The translations under genes and the position numbers were made by a program. Shown here in pieces: positions 8,664 to 16,748 of a DNA stretch of 64,000 nt; positions within the stretch are counted from its first letter, which is position 1; the number at the start of each line of letters is the position of its first letter. The notes beneath the pieces are model-generated. The model saw nothing but the letters and a program-made list of their open reading frames with translations, did no database searches and was not told the origin of the DNA. This stretch comes from Roseovarius salinarum (lineage in GTDB: Bacteria > Pseudomonadota > Alphaproteobacteria > Rhodobacterales > Rhodobacteraceae), in NCBI RefSeq assembly GCF_002834145.1, contig NZ_PHNT01000006.1, positions 98,605 through 162,604 on the forward strand, given 5' to 3'.

Positions 8664-9698
8664 ATGGCAAGACGCAAGCCGTTCGATATCGGCGGACAGA
8701 CCGTTGCGCCGGGCACGCGGGCGACGATCGACGTGCCGGTCAGCCGGCTGTCGGATCACACCCCGGTGCATCTCTCGGTGCATGTCGTTCACGGCAGGAA
8801 ACCCGGCCCGGTCCTGTTCGTGTCCGCGGCCGTTCATGGCGACGAGGTCATCGGCGTGGAAATCGTCCGCCGGCTGCTGCGCGCGCGCCCGCTGAAATCG
8901 GTTGCCGGCACCCTGCTGGCGGTGCCCATCGTCAACACCTTCGGATTTCTCAACCACGCCCGCTACCTGCCGGACCGGCGCGACCTGAACCGCTGTTTCC
9001 CGGGGCTTGCGCAGGGGTCCATGGCGTCGCGTCTGGCGCATATCTTCATGACGGAGGTCGTGGCGCGCGCCGACCTCGGCATCGACCTGCATTCGGCGGC
9101 GATCCACCGCACCAACATGCCGCAGCTTCGGCTGACCCCGGGCAACGACCGGCTGTCGGAACTCGGGCGCGTTTTCGGGGCCCCGGTGATGATGGAATCG
9201 CGGTTGCGCGAGGGGTCCCTGCGCATGGCGGCCGAGGAGGCCGGCGTCGACGTCCTGCTCTACGAGGGCGGCGAGGCGCTGCGGTTCGATGAACTGGCGG
9301 CGCGCGCCGGTGTCACCGGCATCCTGCGGGTCATGCATCACCTTGGCATGATCGGGCGCAAGGGTGTGCCGCAGCCACGCAACACCCCGGTGCTGTGCCG
9401 CGATTCGGACTGGTATCGCGCGCCGGCGGGCGGGCTGCTGCGCGGTTACGTGGGTACGGGTGACACGGTCGAACCCGGCACCGTGCTCGGCGCCATCTCG
9501 GACCCGTTCGGCGAGGTGGAAACCGACGTCGCCACGCAGACCCGCGGGATCGTCATCGGGCGGACCAACATGCCGGTCGTCTACGAGGGCGACGCGCTGT
9601 TCCATGTCGCCGAGACAGCGAGCGGCGACGTGGCCGCGCGTGGGGTCGATGCGCACCTGCAGGCCGCGCCGCTGTTCGACGAGGACGAGATCATCTGA
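8664..9698 (+). CDS. Succinylglutamate desuccinylase/aspartoacylase family protein
   Basis: 344 residues of an M14-like zinc hydrolase. The zinc ligands are in AAVHGDEVIG (HxxE type) and GIDLHSAAIH, with DLNRCFPG between them. A C-terminal beta-barrel part (about residues 270-330) resembles a biotinyl/lipoyl-like fold with GDTVEPGTVLGAISDPFGE. It probably removes an acyl group from an N-acyl amino acid or a related amide; the substrate is unknown. The ATG at 8664 has GGGG nine bases upstream; an ATG at 8655 is possible. Confidence 0.8.
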   Translation: MARRKPFDIGGQTVAPGTRATIDVPVSRLSDHTPVHLSVHVVHGRKPGPVLFVSAAVHGDEVIGVEIVRRLLRARPLKSVAGTLLAVPIVNTFGFLNHARYLPDRRDLNRCFPGLAQGSMASRLAHIFMTEVVARADLGIDLHSAAIHRTNMPQLRLTPGNDRLSELGRVFGAPVMMESRLREGSLRMAAEEAGVDVLLYEGGEALRFDELAARAGVTGILRVMHHLGMIGRKGVPQPRNTPVLCRDSDWYRAPAGGLLRGYVGTGDTVEPGTVLGAISDPFGEVETDVATQTRGIVIGRTNMPVVYEGDALFHVAETASGDVAARGVDAHLQAAPLFDEDEII

Positions 9699-9740
9699 CG
9701 GCCGGCAAGACACGGGCTGTCTGGCGGCGGCATGGTCGCC

Positions 9741-10430
9741 TCAGGTGGTCGCCTCCGAGTTGCGCGGCGCAAGAAAGATCGACACCACCAGCACCCCGAA
9801 CACGAATTCGTAGCTTTCCCACTTCGCGCCCATCGGGATCACGCCGATCACGAGCGTGGCGATCAGCGTCAGGATGACGTGGCGTTGCGCGGGCAGCGGG
9901 ATGGCCAGCCGGTCGGCCAGCCGTCGCAGCCAGCCCAGTCGCGCGCAGGCCAGCGGCAGGACGACGAGGTAGAGCAGGATCACCAGCGTGAGCGCCGGGC
10001 CGAAGACCGTGTTCACCAGGTGCGTGTCACCGACGACGAGGTTGTGGAAGTTGGTTTCGGTCTGCGCGTTGTGTTCGCGGAAGAATTCGCCTGACTCCCA
10101 ACCGAAGACACGCTGGCCCCAGGAAATCTCCTCGCCCGAGCCGAACACGAAGGCGAGCGCGTAAAGCCACGTCAGGGCGGCGCCGAACCCGTGGCCCCGT
10201 GCCCCCAGGCGCACGGCGTTGCGCAGCAGGACGAGGGCGGCGATGAAAAGCAGGATCGCCGTGCCCCATTCGATCGGCCCGTCCTCGGTGCCGAAACCGC
10301 CCCTGTAGGCCTCGCCCATCCCGGTCAGCCAGTAGCCCAAGGTGAACAGCAGCGTCGCATTGGCGAGGCCGAAAAGGAACGTGTCGGCGGGGCTGAGGGT
10401 GAAACGCGGCATCGGAGGAAGGTTTTTCAT
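9741..10430 (-). CDS. Multipass membrane protein, GEEISWGQR family (paralogue 1)
   Basis: 229 residues with about six hydrophobic segments. A conserved block GSGEEISWGQRVFGW sits between segments 3 and 4, followed by a short hydrophilic loop with NAQTETNFHNL. The next upstream gene encodes a clear paralogue with the same motif, spaced 37 bases away, so the pair arose by tandem duplication. I recognise the GEEISWGQR motif from uncharacterised bacterial membrane proteins but know of no function. The invariant Glu, Trp and His residues next to membrane segments suggest an active site or metal/lipid site in the membrane. Confidence 0.7.
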   Translation of the reverse strand: MKNLPPMPRFTLSPADTFLFGLANATLLFTLGYWLTGMGEAYRGGFGTEDGPIEWGTAILLFIAALVLLRNAVRLGARGHGFGAALTWLYALAFVFGSGEEISWGQRVFGWESGEFFREHNAQTETNFHNLVVGDTHLVNTVFGPALTLVILLYLVVLPLACARLGWLRRLADRLAIPLPAQRHVILTLIATLVIGVIPMGAKWESYEFVFGVLVVSIFLAPRNSEATT

Positions 10431-10467
10431 TCAAGGGTCGGGGTGGCATAAGCCATGGGCCGAGTTG

Positions 10468-11148
10468 TCACAAGGGCGCCTTTTGGTCCGGCTCGGCCGC
10501 GCGGTTTTGCGGGCGCAGGAATATCGAGGCCGCCAGCAGCGCGAACACCAGCTCGTAGACCTCCCAGTTGCGCGGCACGTCGATGGCGGCGACCACGACG
10601 CTCGCGCCGACGGCGAGCAGCCCATGATGCGGCCATGGCACCGGCACGGCAAGCCCGTCGGCCAGCCGCCTGATCAACCGCACGCGGCCGTAGAGCAGCG
10701 GCAGAACGACGAGGTAGAGCAGCAGAACCGTGGTCAGCACGCTGCCGAACAGCGTCCGGCCCAGCCGGTGCCCGCCAATCGTCAGATTGTGAAGGTTCGT
10801 TTCCTTCTGGTAGTTGTTGGCCGCGAAGAATTCCGGCGTGCCCCAGCCGAAGATCCGCTGGCCCCAGGAAATCTCCTCGCCGGCGGCAAACACGAACAGC
10901 GCGGCGTAAAGAACCGTCAGGGCCGCTGCCCCGCGCCGCCCTGCGCGCGCGAAACCCGGCGCGCGCGCCGCCAGCAGCGCCCCGGCCGCGAACAGCATGA
11001 GCGCGGTGCCGGATTCGACAGGCCCGTCCTCGGCCGCGAAGGTGGTGCTGAAATAGCCGGGCACAAGGAATGCCAGCACGGGCGAGGCCGCGAGCACGGC
11101 CAGCGCCAGCGCGAGCAGCGTTCGATCGATCAGCGTTCTCGGGGGCAT
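10468..11148 (-). CDS. Multipass membrane protein, GEEISWGQR family (paralogue 2)
   Basis: 226 residues from ATG at 11148, chosen because GAGG lies five bases upstream; a GTG at 11154 is the alternative. Five to six membrane segments. It shares with its neighbour the block AAGEEISWGQRIFGW, then NYQKETNLHNLTIGG, and LYLVVLPLLYGR. The N- and C-termini diverge. It is in the same orientation as paralogue 1 and presumably co-transcribed with it and with the upstream TrcR gene. Function unknown. Confidence 0.7.
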   Translation of the reverse strand: MPPRTLIDRTLLALALAVLAASPVLAFLVPGYFSTTFAAEDGPVESGTALMLFAAGALLAARAPGFARAGRRGAAALTVLYAALFVFAAGEEISWGQRIFGWGTPEFFAANNYQKETNLHNLTIGGHRLGRTLFGSVLTTVLLLYLVVLPLLYGRVRLIRRLADGLAVPVPWPHHGLLAVGASVVVAAIDVPRNWEVYELVFALLAASIFLRPQNRAAEPDQKAPL

Positions 11149-11181
11149 CGGCACCTCGGGCAGTCGCGGGCGGGCACGGCG

Positions 11182-11955
11182 TCAGCCGCGGCCCGTGTCG
11201 TCGTCGTCCTCGGTCTCGTCGTCGTCCGGCAGGTTGAAGAAGCTGTCGGCGTCGGGCATTTCCTCCTCGTCGTCGCCCGACCCGGACTGTGCCGTATCGT
11301 CACCGCCCAGGCTGAAGGTTTCCAGCCCCTCGATGGCGGTGGGCATCTTGGGTTCGGCCTCCATCTCGAGGCTCTGCTCTGTATCGAGCAGGCGGCGGCG
11401 TTCGTCGTCGCCGATCGTCTCGCCCTCCTTGGCCTTCTTGGCAGCGGCCTTCTGCACTGCCTCGTCCAGTTCCGACTGCTTGCACAGGCCCAGCGCGACC
11501 GGATCGACGGGCTGCATGTTGGCGATGTTCCAGTGCGTGCGCTCGCGGATCGACTGGATCGTGGGCTTGGTCGTGCCGACGAGGCGGGCGATCTGGGCGT
11601 CGGCCAGTTCGGGGTGGAACTTCACCAGCCACAGGATCGCGTTGGGCCGGTCCTGCCGCTTGGACAAGGGGGTATAGCGCGGGCCGCGGCGTTTTTCCTC
11701 GCCCTCGGCGGCGGGGTTGTGCTTCAGCCGGAGCTTGTGCAGCGGATCGGCCTCGGCCCTGTCGATCTCTTCCTGGGTGAGCTGGTTGTTGGCGATCGGG
11801 TCGAAGCCCTTCACGCCGGCGGCAACGTCGCCGTCGGCGATGCCCTGAACCTCCAGTTCGTGCAGCCCGCAGAAATCGCCGATCTGCTTGAACGTGATCG
11901 TCGTGTTGTCCACCAGCCAGACGGCCGTGGCCTTTGCCATGATCGGTTTCGCCAT
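11182..11955 (-). CDS. trcR: DUF1013 / TrcR-type cell-cycle transcriptional regulator
   Basis: 257 residues from ATG at 11955, preceded by an excellent AGGAGGTCAC ribosome-binding site. The protein matches the alphaproteobacteria-restricted DUF1013 family, annotated as TrcR in Caulobacter. The N-terminal MAKPIMAKATAVWLVDN and the segment WLVKFHPELADAQIARLVGTTKPTIQSIRERTHWN form a helix-turn-helix-like core. The C-terminal 40 residues are extremely acidic (Asp/Glu runs). It is expected to bind DNA or RNA polymerase. It is divergent from the RNase T2 gene. Confidence 0.82.
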   Translation of the reverse strand: MAKPIMAKATAVWLVDNTTITFKQIGDFCGLHELEVQGIADGDVAAGVKGFDPIANNQLTQEEIDRAEADPLHKLRLKHNPAAEGEEKRRGPRYTPLSKRQDRPNAILWLVKFHPELADAQIARLVGTTKPTIQSIRERTHWNIANMQPVDPVALGLCKQSELDEAVQKAAAKKAKEGETIGDDERRRLLDTEQSLEMEAEPKMPTAIEGLETFSLGGDDTAQSGSGDDEEEMPDADSFFNLPDDDETEDDDDTGRG

Positions 11956-12086
11956 CCCGCGTGACCTCCTTTGAACAAATCTTTCCCGTCGCCTGAATCG
12001 GCGGCACCCTGGCGGGTGCGGGTTACCGTTGTCGGGAAACTTGGCCGCGATATAGTCGCTTCCGCGCGGAAATGAAAGAGCGAAGT

Positions 12087-12743
12087 ATGCCGTCATCCCC
12101 CCTTCCTCGCCTGACCCTCGCCCTTGCGCTGCTGCTTGTTCTGGCCGTGCGGCCCGCAGACGCACAAGACACGCCGGGCGCGTTCGACTATTACGTGCTG
12201 GCCCTGAGCTGGCAGCCGAGCTGGTGCGCGCTGGAGGGCGATGACCGCGATGCGCCCGCTTGCGCGCGCGGCACCGGGCACGGCTGGCTTCTGCACGGGC
12301 TGTGGCCGCAGTATCACCGCGGCTGGCCCGCCTATTGCGACAGCGCCCGCCGCCCGCCGTCGCGCGCGATGACGCGCGCAATGGCCGACATCATGGGCAG
12401 CGCCGGGCTGGCATGGCACCAGTGGAAGAAACATGGCACGTGCAGCGGGTTGCCGCCGGCGGAGTATTTCGCGCTGTCGCGGCGGGCCTACCGCGCCGTC
12501 ACCCGCCCCGAGGTCCTGCGCAAGCTGGATCGCCCGGTGAGGCTGCCCGCACAGGTTATCGAGGCCGCGTTCCTGAAGGCCAACCCGGACCTGGCGCGCG
12601 ACGCGGTGACCATCACCTGCCGGGGCGGGCGGATCCACGAGGCGCGGATCTGCCTGTCACGCGGGCTTTCGCCGGTGCCATGCGGTCGCGACGTGGTCAC
12701 TGATTGCCGGCTGGAGGGTGCCTTGCTGGCGCCCCTGCGCTGA
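12087..12743 (+). CDS. Ribonuclease T2 family protein
   Basis: 218 residues with an N-terminal signal peptide (LALALLLVLAVRPADA), so periplasmic or secreted. Both catalytic segments are present: HGLWPQ (first active-site His) and HQWKKHGTCSG (second His, Glu replaced by Gln-Trp context, Lys-His-Gly-Thr-Cys conserved). RNase T2 enzymes cut RNA through 2',3'-cyclic phosphates. Several Cys residues could form disulfides outside the cytoplasm. The start is either ATG 12087 or ATG 12072. It is convergent with the next gene, with 13 bases between stops. Confidence 0.85.
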   Translation: MPSSPLPRLTLALALLLVLAVRPADAQDTPGAFDYYVLALSWQPSWCALEGDDRDAPACARGTGHGWLLHGLWPQYHRGWPAYCDSARRPPSRAMTRAMADIMGSAGLAWHQWKKHGTCSGLPPAEYFALSRRAYRAVTRPEVLRKLDRPVRLPAQVIEAAFLKANPDLARDAVTITCRGGRIHEARICLSRGLSPVPCGRDVVTDCRLEGALLAPLR

Positions 12744-12756
12744 GGCGCGACCTTTT

Positions 12757-13314
12757 CTAGAGGGACAGCAGCCGTTCCAGCAGCACCACGGCGGTCACCG
12801 GCACCAGGGCGGCGTGCAGCACGTGGTCGAACCAGTTGCTGCTGCCGATCCCCGCGACCCAGAAGGCCTGCCCGGCCACGGCCACGAGGGGTATGAACAG
12901 GCTGCCCTGCGCCATGCCATAGGCACAGACCGCCAGGACCATCCCGGCCACCGGCCACGGCGCGTAGCCCAGCCGGTAGACGTTCGCGGGCAGGGCGGTG
13001 GTGGCGGCGGCCAGGAAAAAGACATAGGCCACGAGGAAGGCGGCCAGCTCGACCGTCGTGAAGGGCAGGATGTCGATGCCGGCCATGCCTGCGAGGTGCC
13101 GCAGCGCCAGCACCGGCAGCACGGCGCGGAAACTGCCCAGCAGCGCAACCAGCCCCCGCAGCACGATCGTGTCACGGAACAGCACGGCGGCCACGGCCCC
13201 CGCGGCAAGGCCCGCCGCCACCGCCTGCGGCGGGGGCAGCACCAGCCCGCCCACCCCGGCCAGGACCCATGCCAGAAGGACGGCCAGCCAGAGTGTTGTC
13301 AGAACACCCGTCAT
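12757..13314 (-). CDS. Integral membrane protein coupled to sialidase-like gene
   Basis: 185 residues, strongly hydrophobic with about six membrane segments. No family recognised. The start ATG overlaps the stop of the upstream sialidase-like gene (ATGA at 13314-13311), so the two are translationally coupled and likely act together at the envelope. The motif SSNWFDHVLHA in the last loop contains His and Asp residues that could be functional. Confidence 0.6.
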   Translation of the reverse strand: MTGVLTTLWLAVLLAWVLAGVGGLVLPPPQAVAAGLAAGAVAAVLFRDTIVLRGLVALLGSFRAVLPVLALRHLAGMAGIDILPFTTVELAAFLVAYVFFLAAATTALPANVYRLGYAPWPVAGMVLAVCAYGMAQGSLFIPLVAVAGQAFWVAGIGSSNWFDHVLHAALVPVTAVVLLERLLSL

Positions 13315-14495
13315 TGCGCGTTCACCCAGGCGTCGTTGAACACATGCGCGCGGATGCCGTGCTTGCCGCGCTGCGAATAAGCCAGGACGATGCTGCCGTC
13401 GCGCAGACGGCGCAGCATCGGGTAACGCACCGCGCGGTCCGCGTCGCCGCCGCCGTCCTCCAGCGTGGCGATGCGCCGCCAGCTCCGGCCGCGATCCTGC
13501 GAAAGCAAGAGCCGCAGCAGGTCGCTGCGCTGCGCGTCGTCGTTGAGCGCCATCAGGATCCTGTCACCGCCCAGCGCCAGCGCCGCCACCGGCGCGTCGG
13601 GATTGGGCAGGTCGCTGTCGTGGACGGCCGACCAGTGGCGCCCGCCGTCGGCGGTTTCGCTGACCAGCAGCCTGCGCGACCCGGTGCCGAAGTTGCGCAG
13701 GAAGGCGATGGCGTGGCGCTCGTCCAGCGGCACGATCATCGGCTGGATCGCGTTGCGCCCCTCCGGGATGCGGCGCACGTCGCGCACCCGCCCCTCGGCA
13801 TCGAGGCGGACCAGTTCGCTGTAGCCGTGCTTCATCTCGAAATAGGCGGGCAGACCGTGGCTGCCGTCGGCGTAGGCGACCATCGGTGATTTCACGAGGT
13901 GCGAGCGGTTGAGCAGCGGCGACAGGTTCAGCTTGTGCGCCCGCACCGGGACGCGGCGATCGGGGTCGATGCGCACGTCGGCGACCGAGGCCATGGCCCA
14001 GCCGCCCACCGAGACCACGGTGGCGTAGAAGGCGTCGGGCGCGATTTCGTTCTGGATGGTGTTGCCCAGCGTGATCACCGCCTGGCGCGGCTCGAAACAG
14101 GCGCTGAGCGCGCGGCGCGTGATCAGCGGTGCGGGCGTGTCGTGATGCCAGCCGCCCCCCGCGTCGCGGGAAAATCGGGCGTGATGGATGTCGACATCCG
14201 CCTGCGCCTCTGCCGAGCCTTCGAACCAGACGAGCGTGAAGCCGTCATCCTTCACCGCGATCGCGGGGGAATGCGCCTGCCCCTCGGCAGGCCGGTGATC
14301 GAACACCGTCTCGAACAGCGGCGGCCCGTCGGCGGGGTGTTCGACCGGGAGGGCGAACCGCCAGTCCAACGGCCTGTCACGCCGGATCGCGACGGCGCTC
14401 AACCCGAGGCTGACCACCGCCAGCGCGCCGCCCCAGACCACGGGCGAGAGCTGCGCGAGCAGGGGATCGATCAGCGCCTCGATCAAGGCCGCCAC
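13311..14495 (-). CDS. Membrane-anchored sialidase-like (BNR repeat) protein
   Basis: 394 residues. One N-terminal membrane segment (about residues 18-36) anchors a six-bladed beta-propeller of the sialidase superfamily. Asp-box motifs are visible as SETADGGRHWS and SQDRGRSWRR. The exo-sialidase arginine triad and Tyr/Glu pair cannot be confirmed by eye, so the activity may be on another glycan. The start is a GTG at 14495. It is operonic with the small membrane protein downstream. No sialic-acid catabolism genes are nearby. Confidence 0.65.
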   Translation of the reverse strand: MAALIEALIDPLLAQLSPVVWGGALAVVSLGLSAVAIRRDRPLDWRFALPVEHPADGPPLFETVFDHRPAEGQAHSPAIAVKDDGFTLVWFEGSAEAQADVDIHHARFSRDAGGGWHHDTPAPLITRRALSACFEPRQAVITLGNTIQNEIAPDAFYATVVSVGGWAMASVADVRIDPDRRVPVRAHKLNLSPLLNRSHLVKSPMVAYADGSHGLPAYFEMKHGYSELVRLDAEGRVRDVRRIPEGRNAIQPMIVPLDERHAIAFLRNFGTGSRRLLVSETADGGRHWSAVHDSDLPNPDAPVAALALGGDRILMALNDDAQRSDLLRLLLSQDRGRSWRRIATLEDGGGDADRAVRYPMLRRLRDGSIVLAYSQRGKHGIRAHVFNDAWVNAQ

Positions 14496-14628
14496 CCCGG
14501 CCCGCCGCGCCGATCATGCCGCACACCCAAGCCCTTCACCCGATTCGCCCCGTCGTCAGATTGCCGTATGTCGCGGTTATGACACCGGCCCGGGCGATTG
14601 TCATCCGCCACCCCGGGCCCGGCGGCCG

Positions 14629-15621
14629 TCAGTCGCCGCCGTGCACCTTCAGGACGATCTTGCCGATGTGGCCGCTGCTTTCGATCCGCTCGTGCGCCGC
14701 GGCCGCCTGGGCCAGGTCGAACTCGGAATCCATCACCGGGGCCACGCGCCCGGCGTCGAGCAGCGGCCAGACATGGGCGCGCAGCGCCTCGGCGATCTCG
14801 GCCTTGGCCAGGTCGCCTTGCGGCCGCAGGGTGGAGCCGGTGATCGTCAACCGCCGTGCCATCACCTGCGCGAAATTCAGTTCTGCCTTGGGACCCGACA
14901 GGAAGGCGATGTGAACCAGCCGCCCGTCGTCGGCCAGGGCCTTGACGTTGCGGGGGATGTAGTCGCCGCCCACCATGTCGAGGATCAGGTTGGCGCCGCC
15001 GTCGCCGCGCAGAACCTCGACGAAGTCCTCCTCGCGGTAGTTGATCGCGCGATCCGCGCCAAGGTCGGTGCAGACCTTGCACTTCTGGTCCGATCCGGCG
15101 GTGGCGTAGACCCGCGCCCCGAAGATGTGGGCAAGCTGGATCGCCGTCGTGCCAATGCCGGAACTGCCGCCGTGCACCAGGAACCGTTCGCCGGCCTGAA
15201 GGCGGCCGCGCATGAACACGTTGGTCCAGACGGTGAAGAAGGTCTCGGGCAGGCAGGCGGCCTCGCGCAGGGGCATGCCCTGCGGCACGGGCAGGCAGTG
15301 AGCGGCCGGGGTGGCCACGTATTCGGCGTAGCCGCCGCCGGGCAGCAGCGCGCAGACGCGGTCGCCGACCTGCCAGTCGGCGACGGTGGCGCCCACTGCA
15401 ACGATCTCGCCCGCGGCCTCCAGCCCCGGCAGGTCGCTGGCATCCGGCGGCGGGGCGTAGGCGCCCGCGCGTTGCAGCGCGTCGGGGCGATTCACGCCTG
15501 CGTAGGCGACCCGGATGACCACCTGGTCGGGGGCCGGCTGCGGCACCGGGCGCTCGACCGGTTGCAGCACCTCCGGCCCGCCGGGTTGCGTGATCTCGAC
15601 CGCGCGCATCGTTTCGGTCAT
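14629..15621 (-). CDS. NAD(P)H quinone oxidoreductase (zeta-crystallin/PIG3 type)
   Basis: 330 residues of the medium-chain dehydrogenase/reductase superfamily without zinc ligands. A GroES-like N-terminal domain begins MRAVEITQPGGPEVLQ; the Rossmann domain has GGSSGIGTTAIQLA. It resembles PIG3/TP53I3-type quinone reductases, which reduce ortho-quinones with NADPH. The ATG at 15621 follows GAGGGGGCAAGG and lies 10 bases after the COQ9 gene, so the two are probably co-transcribed. Confidence 0.85.
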   Translation of the reverse strand: MTETMRAVEITQPGGPEVLQPVERPVPQPAPDQVVIRVAYAGVNRPDALQRAGAYAPPPDASDLPGLEAAGEIVAVGATVADWQVGDRVCALLPGGGYAEYVATPAAHCLPVPQGMPLREAACLPETFFTVWTNVFMRGRLQAGERFLVHGGSSGIGTTAIQLAHIFGARVYATAGSDQKCKVCTDLGADRAINYREEDFVEVLRGDGGANLILDMVGGDYIPRNVKALADDGRLVHIAFLSGPKAELNFAQVMARRLTITGSTLRPQGDLAKAEIAEALRAHVWPLLDAGRVAPVMDSEFDLAQAAAAHERIESSGHIGKIVLKVHGGD

Positions 15622-15631
15622 CCTTGCCCCC

Positions 15632-16327
15632 TCAATGATGGTCGCCGCCGTGGCGGCCCGGCATGTCGGCCACGCCCCGCCGCGGCGGACGTATCTTGCC
15701 CAGAACGGCCATCGGCCCGGCCAGCAGGCCGCCGAGCACGCGGTTGTCGCGCACCTGCGCCTTGACCTTCTCGAACTGCATCACGTCCTCGATCCGGCGA
15801 TCGAGGAAATCCCATGTCGCGGCATACTCGGGGCTGTTGTCGCCCAGCCAGTAGAGCAGCGTCGACGAATAGACCCCCGAAAGCGTCGCGCGCTTGGTGT
15901 ACCAGTTCACGTCGTCCGCGGTGTCGCCCAGCGCCGTCCAGATCCGGTCGCAGGTGCGCCAGATCGCGCGGGCGCCGTCGGGCGCATGCTGCGGCAGGGC
16001 GAAAAGGGTCGCCCCCCGACGCGCCAGTTCGCGGTCGTCGATGGCCTCGATGCGGAACCGAACCGCCGCCGCGATGCGATCGCGGAACCGCATTGCGGCC
16101 AGCGTGTCGGCCTCGGCCTCCAGCCGGTCCAGCATCGCCCGGTCGCCCGCTTCGTGATAGGCCAGCGCAAGGTCCACGCCGCCCCGCGGGAACACGGCGC
16201 GCGCCAGCGCGATGTCGACGCCCGCGTCGCGCGCCGCGGCAGCGAGGGCCGCGTCGCTCCAGCCGTCGAATGGCACGTGCATCTTCGCCGCCTCGAGCAT
16301 TTCCGTCCTGATGTCCTGATCGCTCAT
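15632..16327 (-). CDS. COQ9 family ubiquinone biosynthesis protein
   Basis: 231 residues with the COQ9 family pattern: an N-terminal TetR-like helical part (RTEMLEAAKMHVPFDGWSDAALAAAARDAG) and the conserved W-rich region WTALGDTADDVNWYTKRATLSGVYSSTLLYWLGD. COQ9 is a lipid-binding protein that presents ubiquinone intermediates to the hydroxylase COQ7. It is divergent from rpsU, an arrangement common in alphaproteobacteria. Confidence 0.88.
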   Translation of the reverse strand: MSDQDIRTEMLEAAKMHVPFDGWSDAALAAAARDAGVDIALARAVFPRGGVDLALAYHEAGDRAMLDRLEAEADTLAAMRFRDRIAAAVRFRIEAIDDRELARRGATLFALPQHAPDGARAIWRTCDRIWTALGDTADDVNWYTKRATLSGVYSSTLLYWLGDNSPEYAATWDFLDRRIEDVMQFEKVKAQVRDNRVLGGLLAGPMAVLGKIRPPRRGVADMPGRHGGDHH

Positions 16328-16354
16328 GGCCCCTTTCCTTTCGGTCCGCGACCC

Positions 16355-16383
16355 TAGACAGGATCGGCGGCCTTTGCTATACC
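16355..16383 (+). promoter_or_regulatory. Predicted sigma-70 promoter of rpsU
   Basis: TAGACA (16355-16360), a 17-base spacer ending in an extended TG, then TATACC (16378-16383). It is close to the housekeeping consensus and correctly placed 53 bases ahead of the rpsU start. Confidence 0.5.
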
Positions 16384-16435
16384 AACGCTTCCTGCAACAT
16401 CATGCAACTTTAACTCAGGAAGGTGGTGACACCAC

Positions 16436-16642
16436 ATGCAGGTTAGTGTTCGCGACAACAATGTCGATCAGGCGCTCCGCGCCCTGAAGAAGAAGCTGCA
16501 GCGCGAAGGCGTTTTCCGCGAGATGAAGCTCAAGCAGCACTTCGAGAAACCCTCGGAGAAGAAGGCGCGCGAAAAGGCCGAGGCGATTCGGCGCGCGCGC
16601 AAGCTGGCGCGGAAGAAAGCCCAGCGCGAAGGTCTTCTCTGA
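16436..16642 (+). CDS. rpsU: 30S ribosomal protein S21
   Basis: 68 residues, the usual bS21 length. The N-terminal [20 protein letters not shown] and the very basic C-terminal tail are diagnostic. bS21 sits near the 3' end of 16S rRNA at the anti-Shine-Dalgarno. The ATG at 16436 follows AGGAAGG. It is a monocistronic unit with its own promoter and terminator. Confidence 0.95.
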   Translation: MQVSVRDNNVDQALRALKKKLQREGVFREMKLKQHFEKPSEKKAREKAEAIRRARKLARKKAQREGLL

Positions 16643-16677
16643 AGATCCACGCAGCCTTCGGCACCAGGACACTGACG

Positions 16678-16706
16678 ACCCCCGGGCGACACGCTTCGGG
16701 GGTTTG
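16678..16706 (+). terminator. Terminator after rpsU
   Basis: Stem ACCCCCG / CGGGGGT with a 12-base loop, followed by TTTG. Confidence 0.7.
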
Positions 16707-16748
16707 TCGTATCCGTGGGCCGGGCTGCTCCGACACGGGGAGGGTCGC

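Noticed and set aside
7251..9713. Single long minus-strand frame of 820 codons
   Set aside because: Only the part from the ATG at 8534 carries a signal peptide and propeller repeats; the remainder is antisense to the aspartoacylase-type gene.
12455..12475. CGGCGGAGTATTTCGC inside the RNase T2 gene, resembling the dispersed element
   Set aside because: It lacks the CCTCC start and the tail, and encodes the in-frame PAEYFAL; a chance match.
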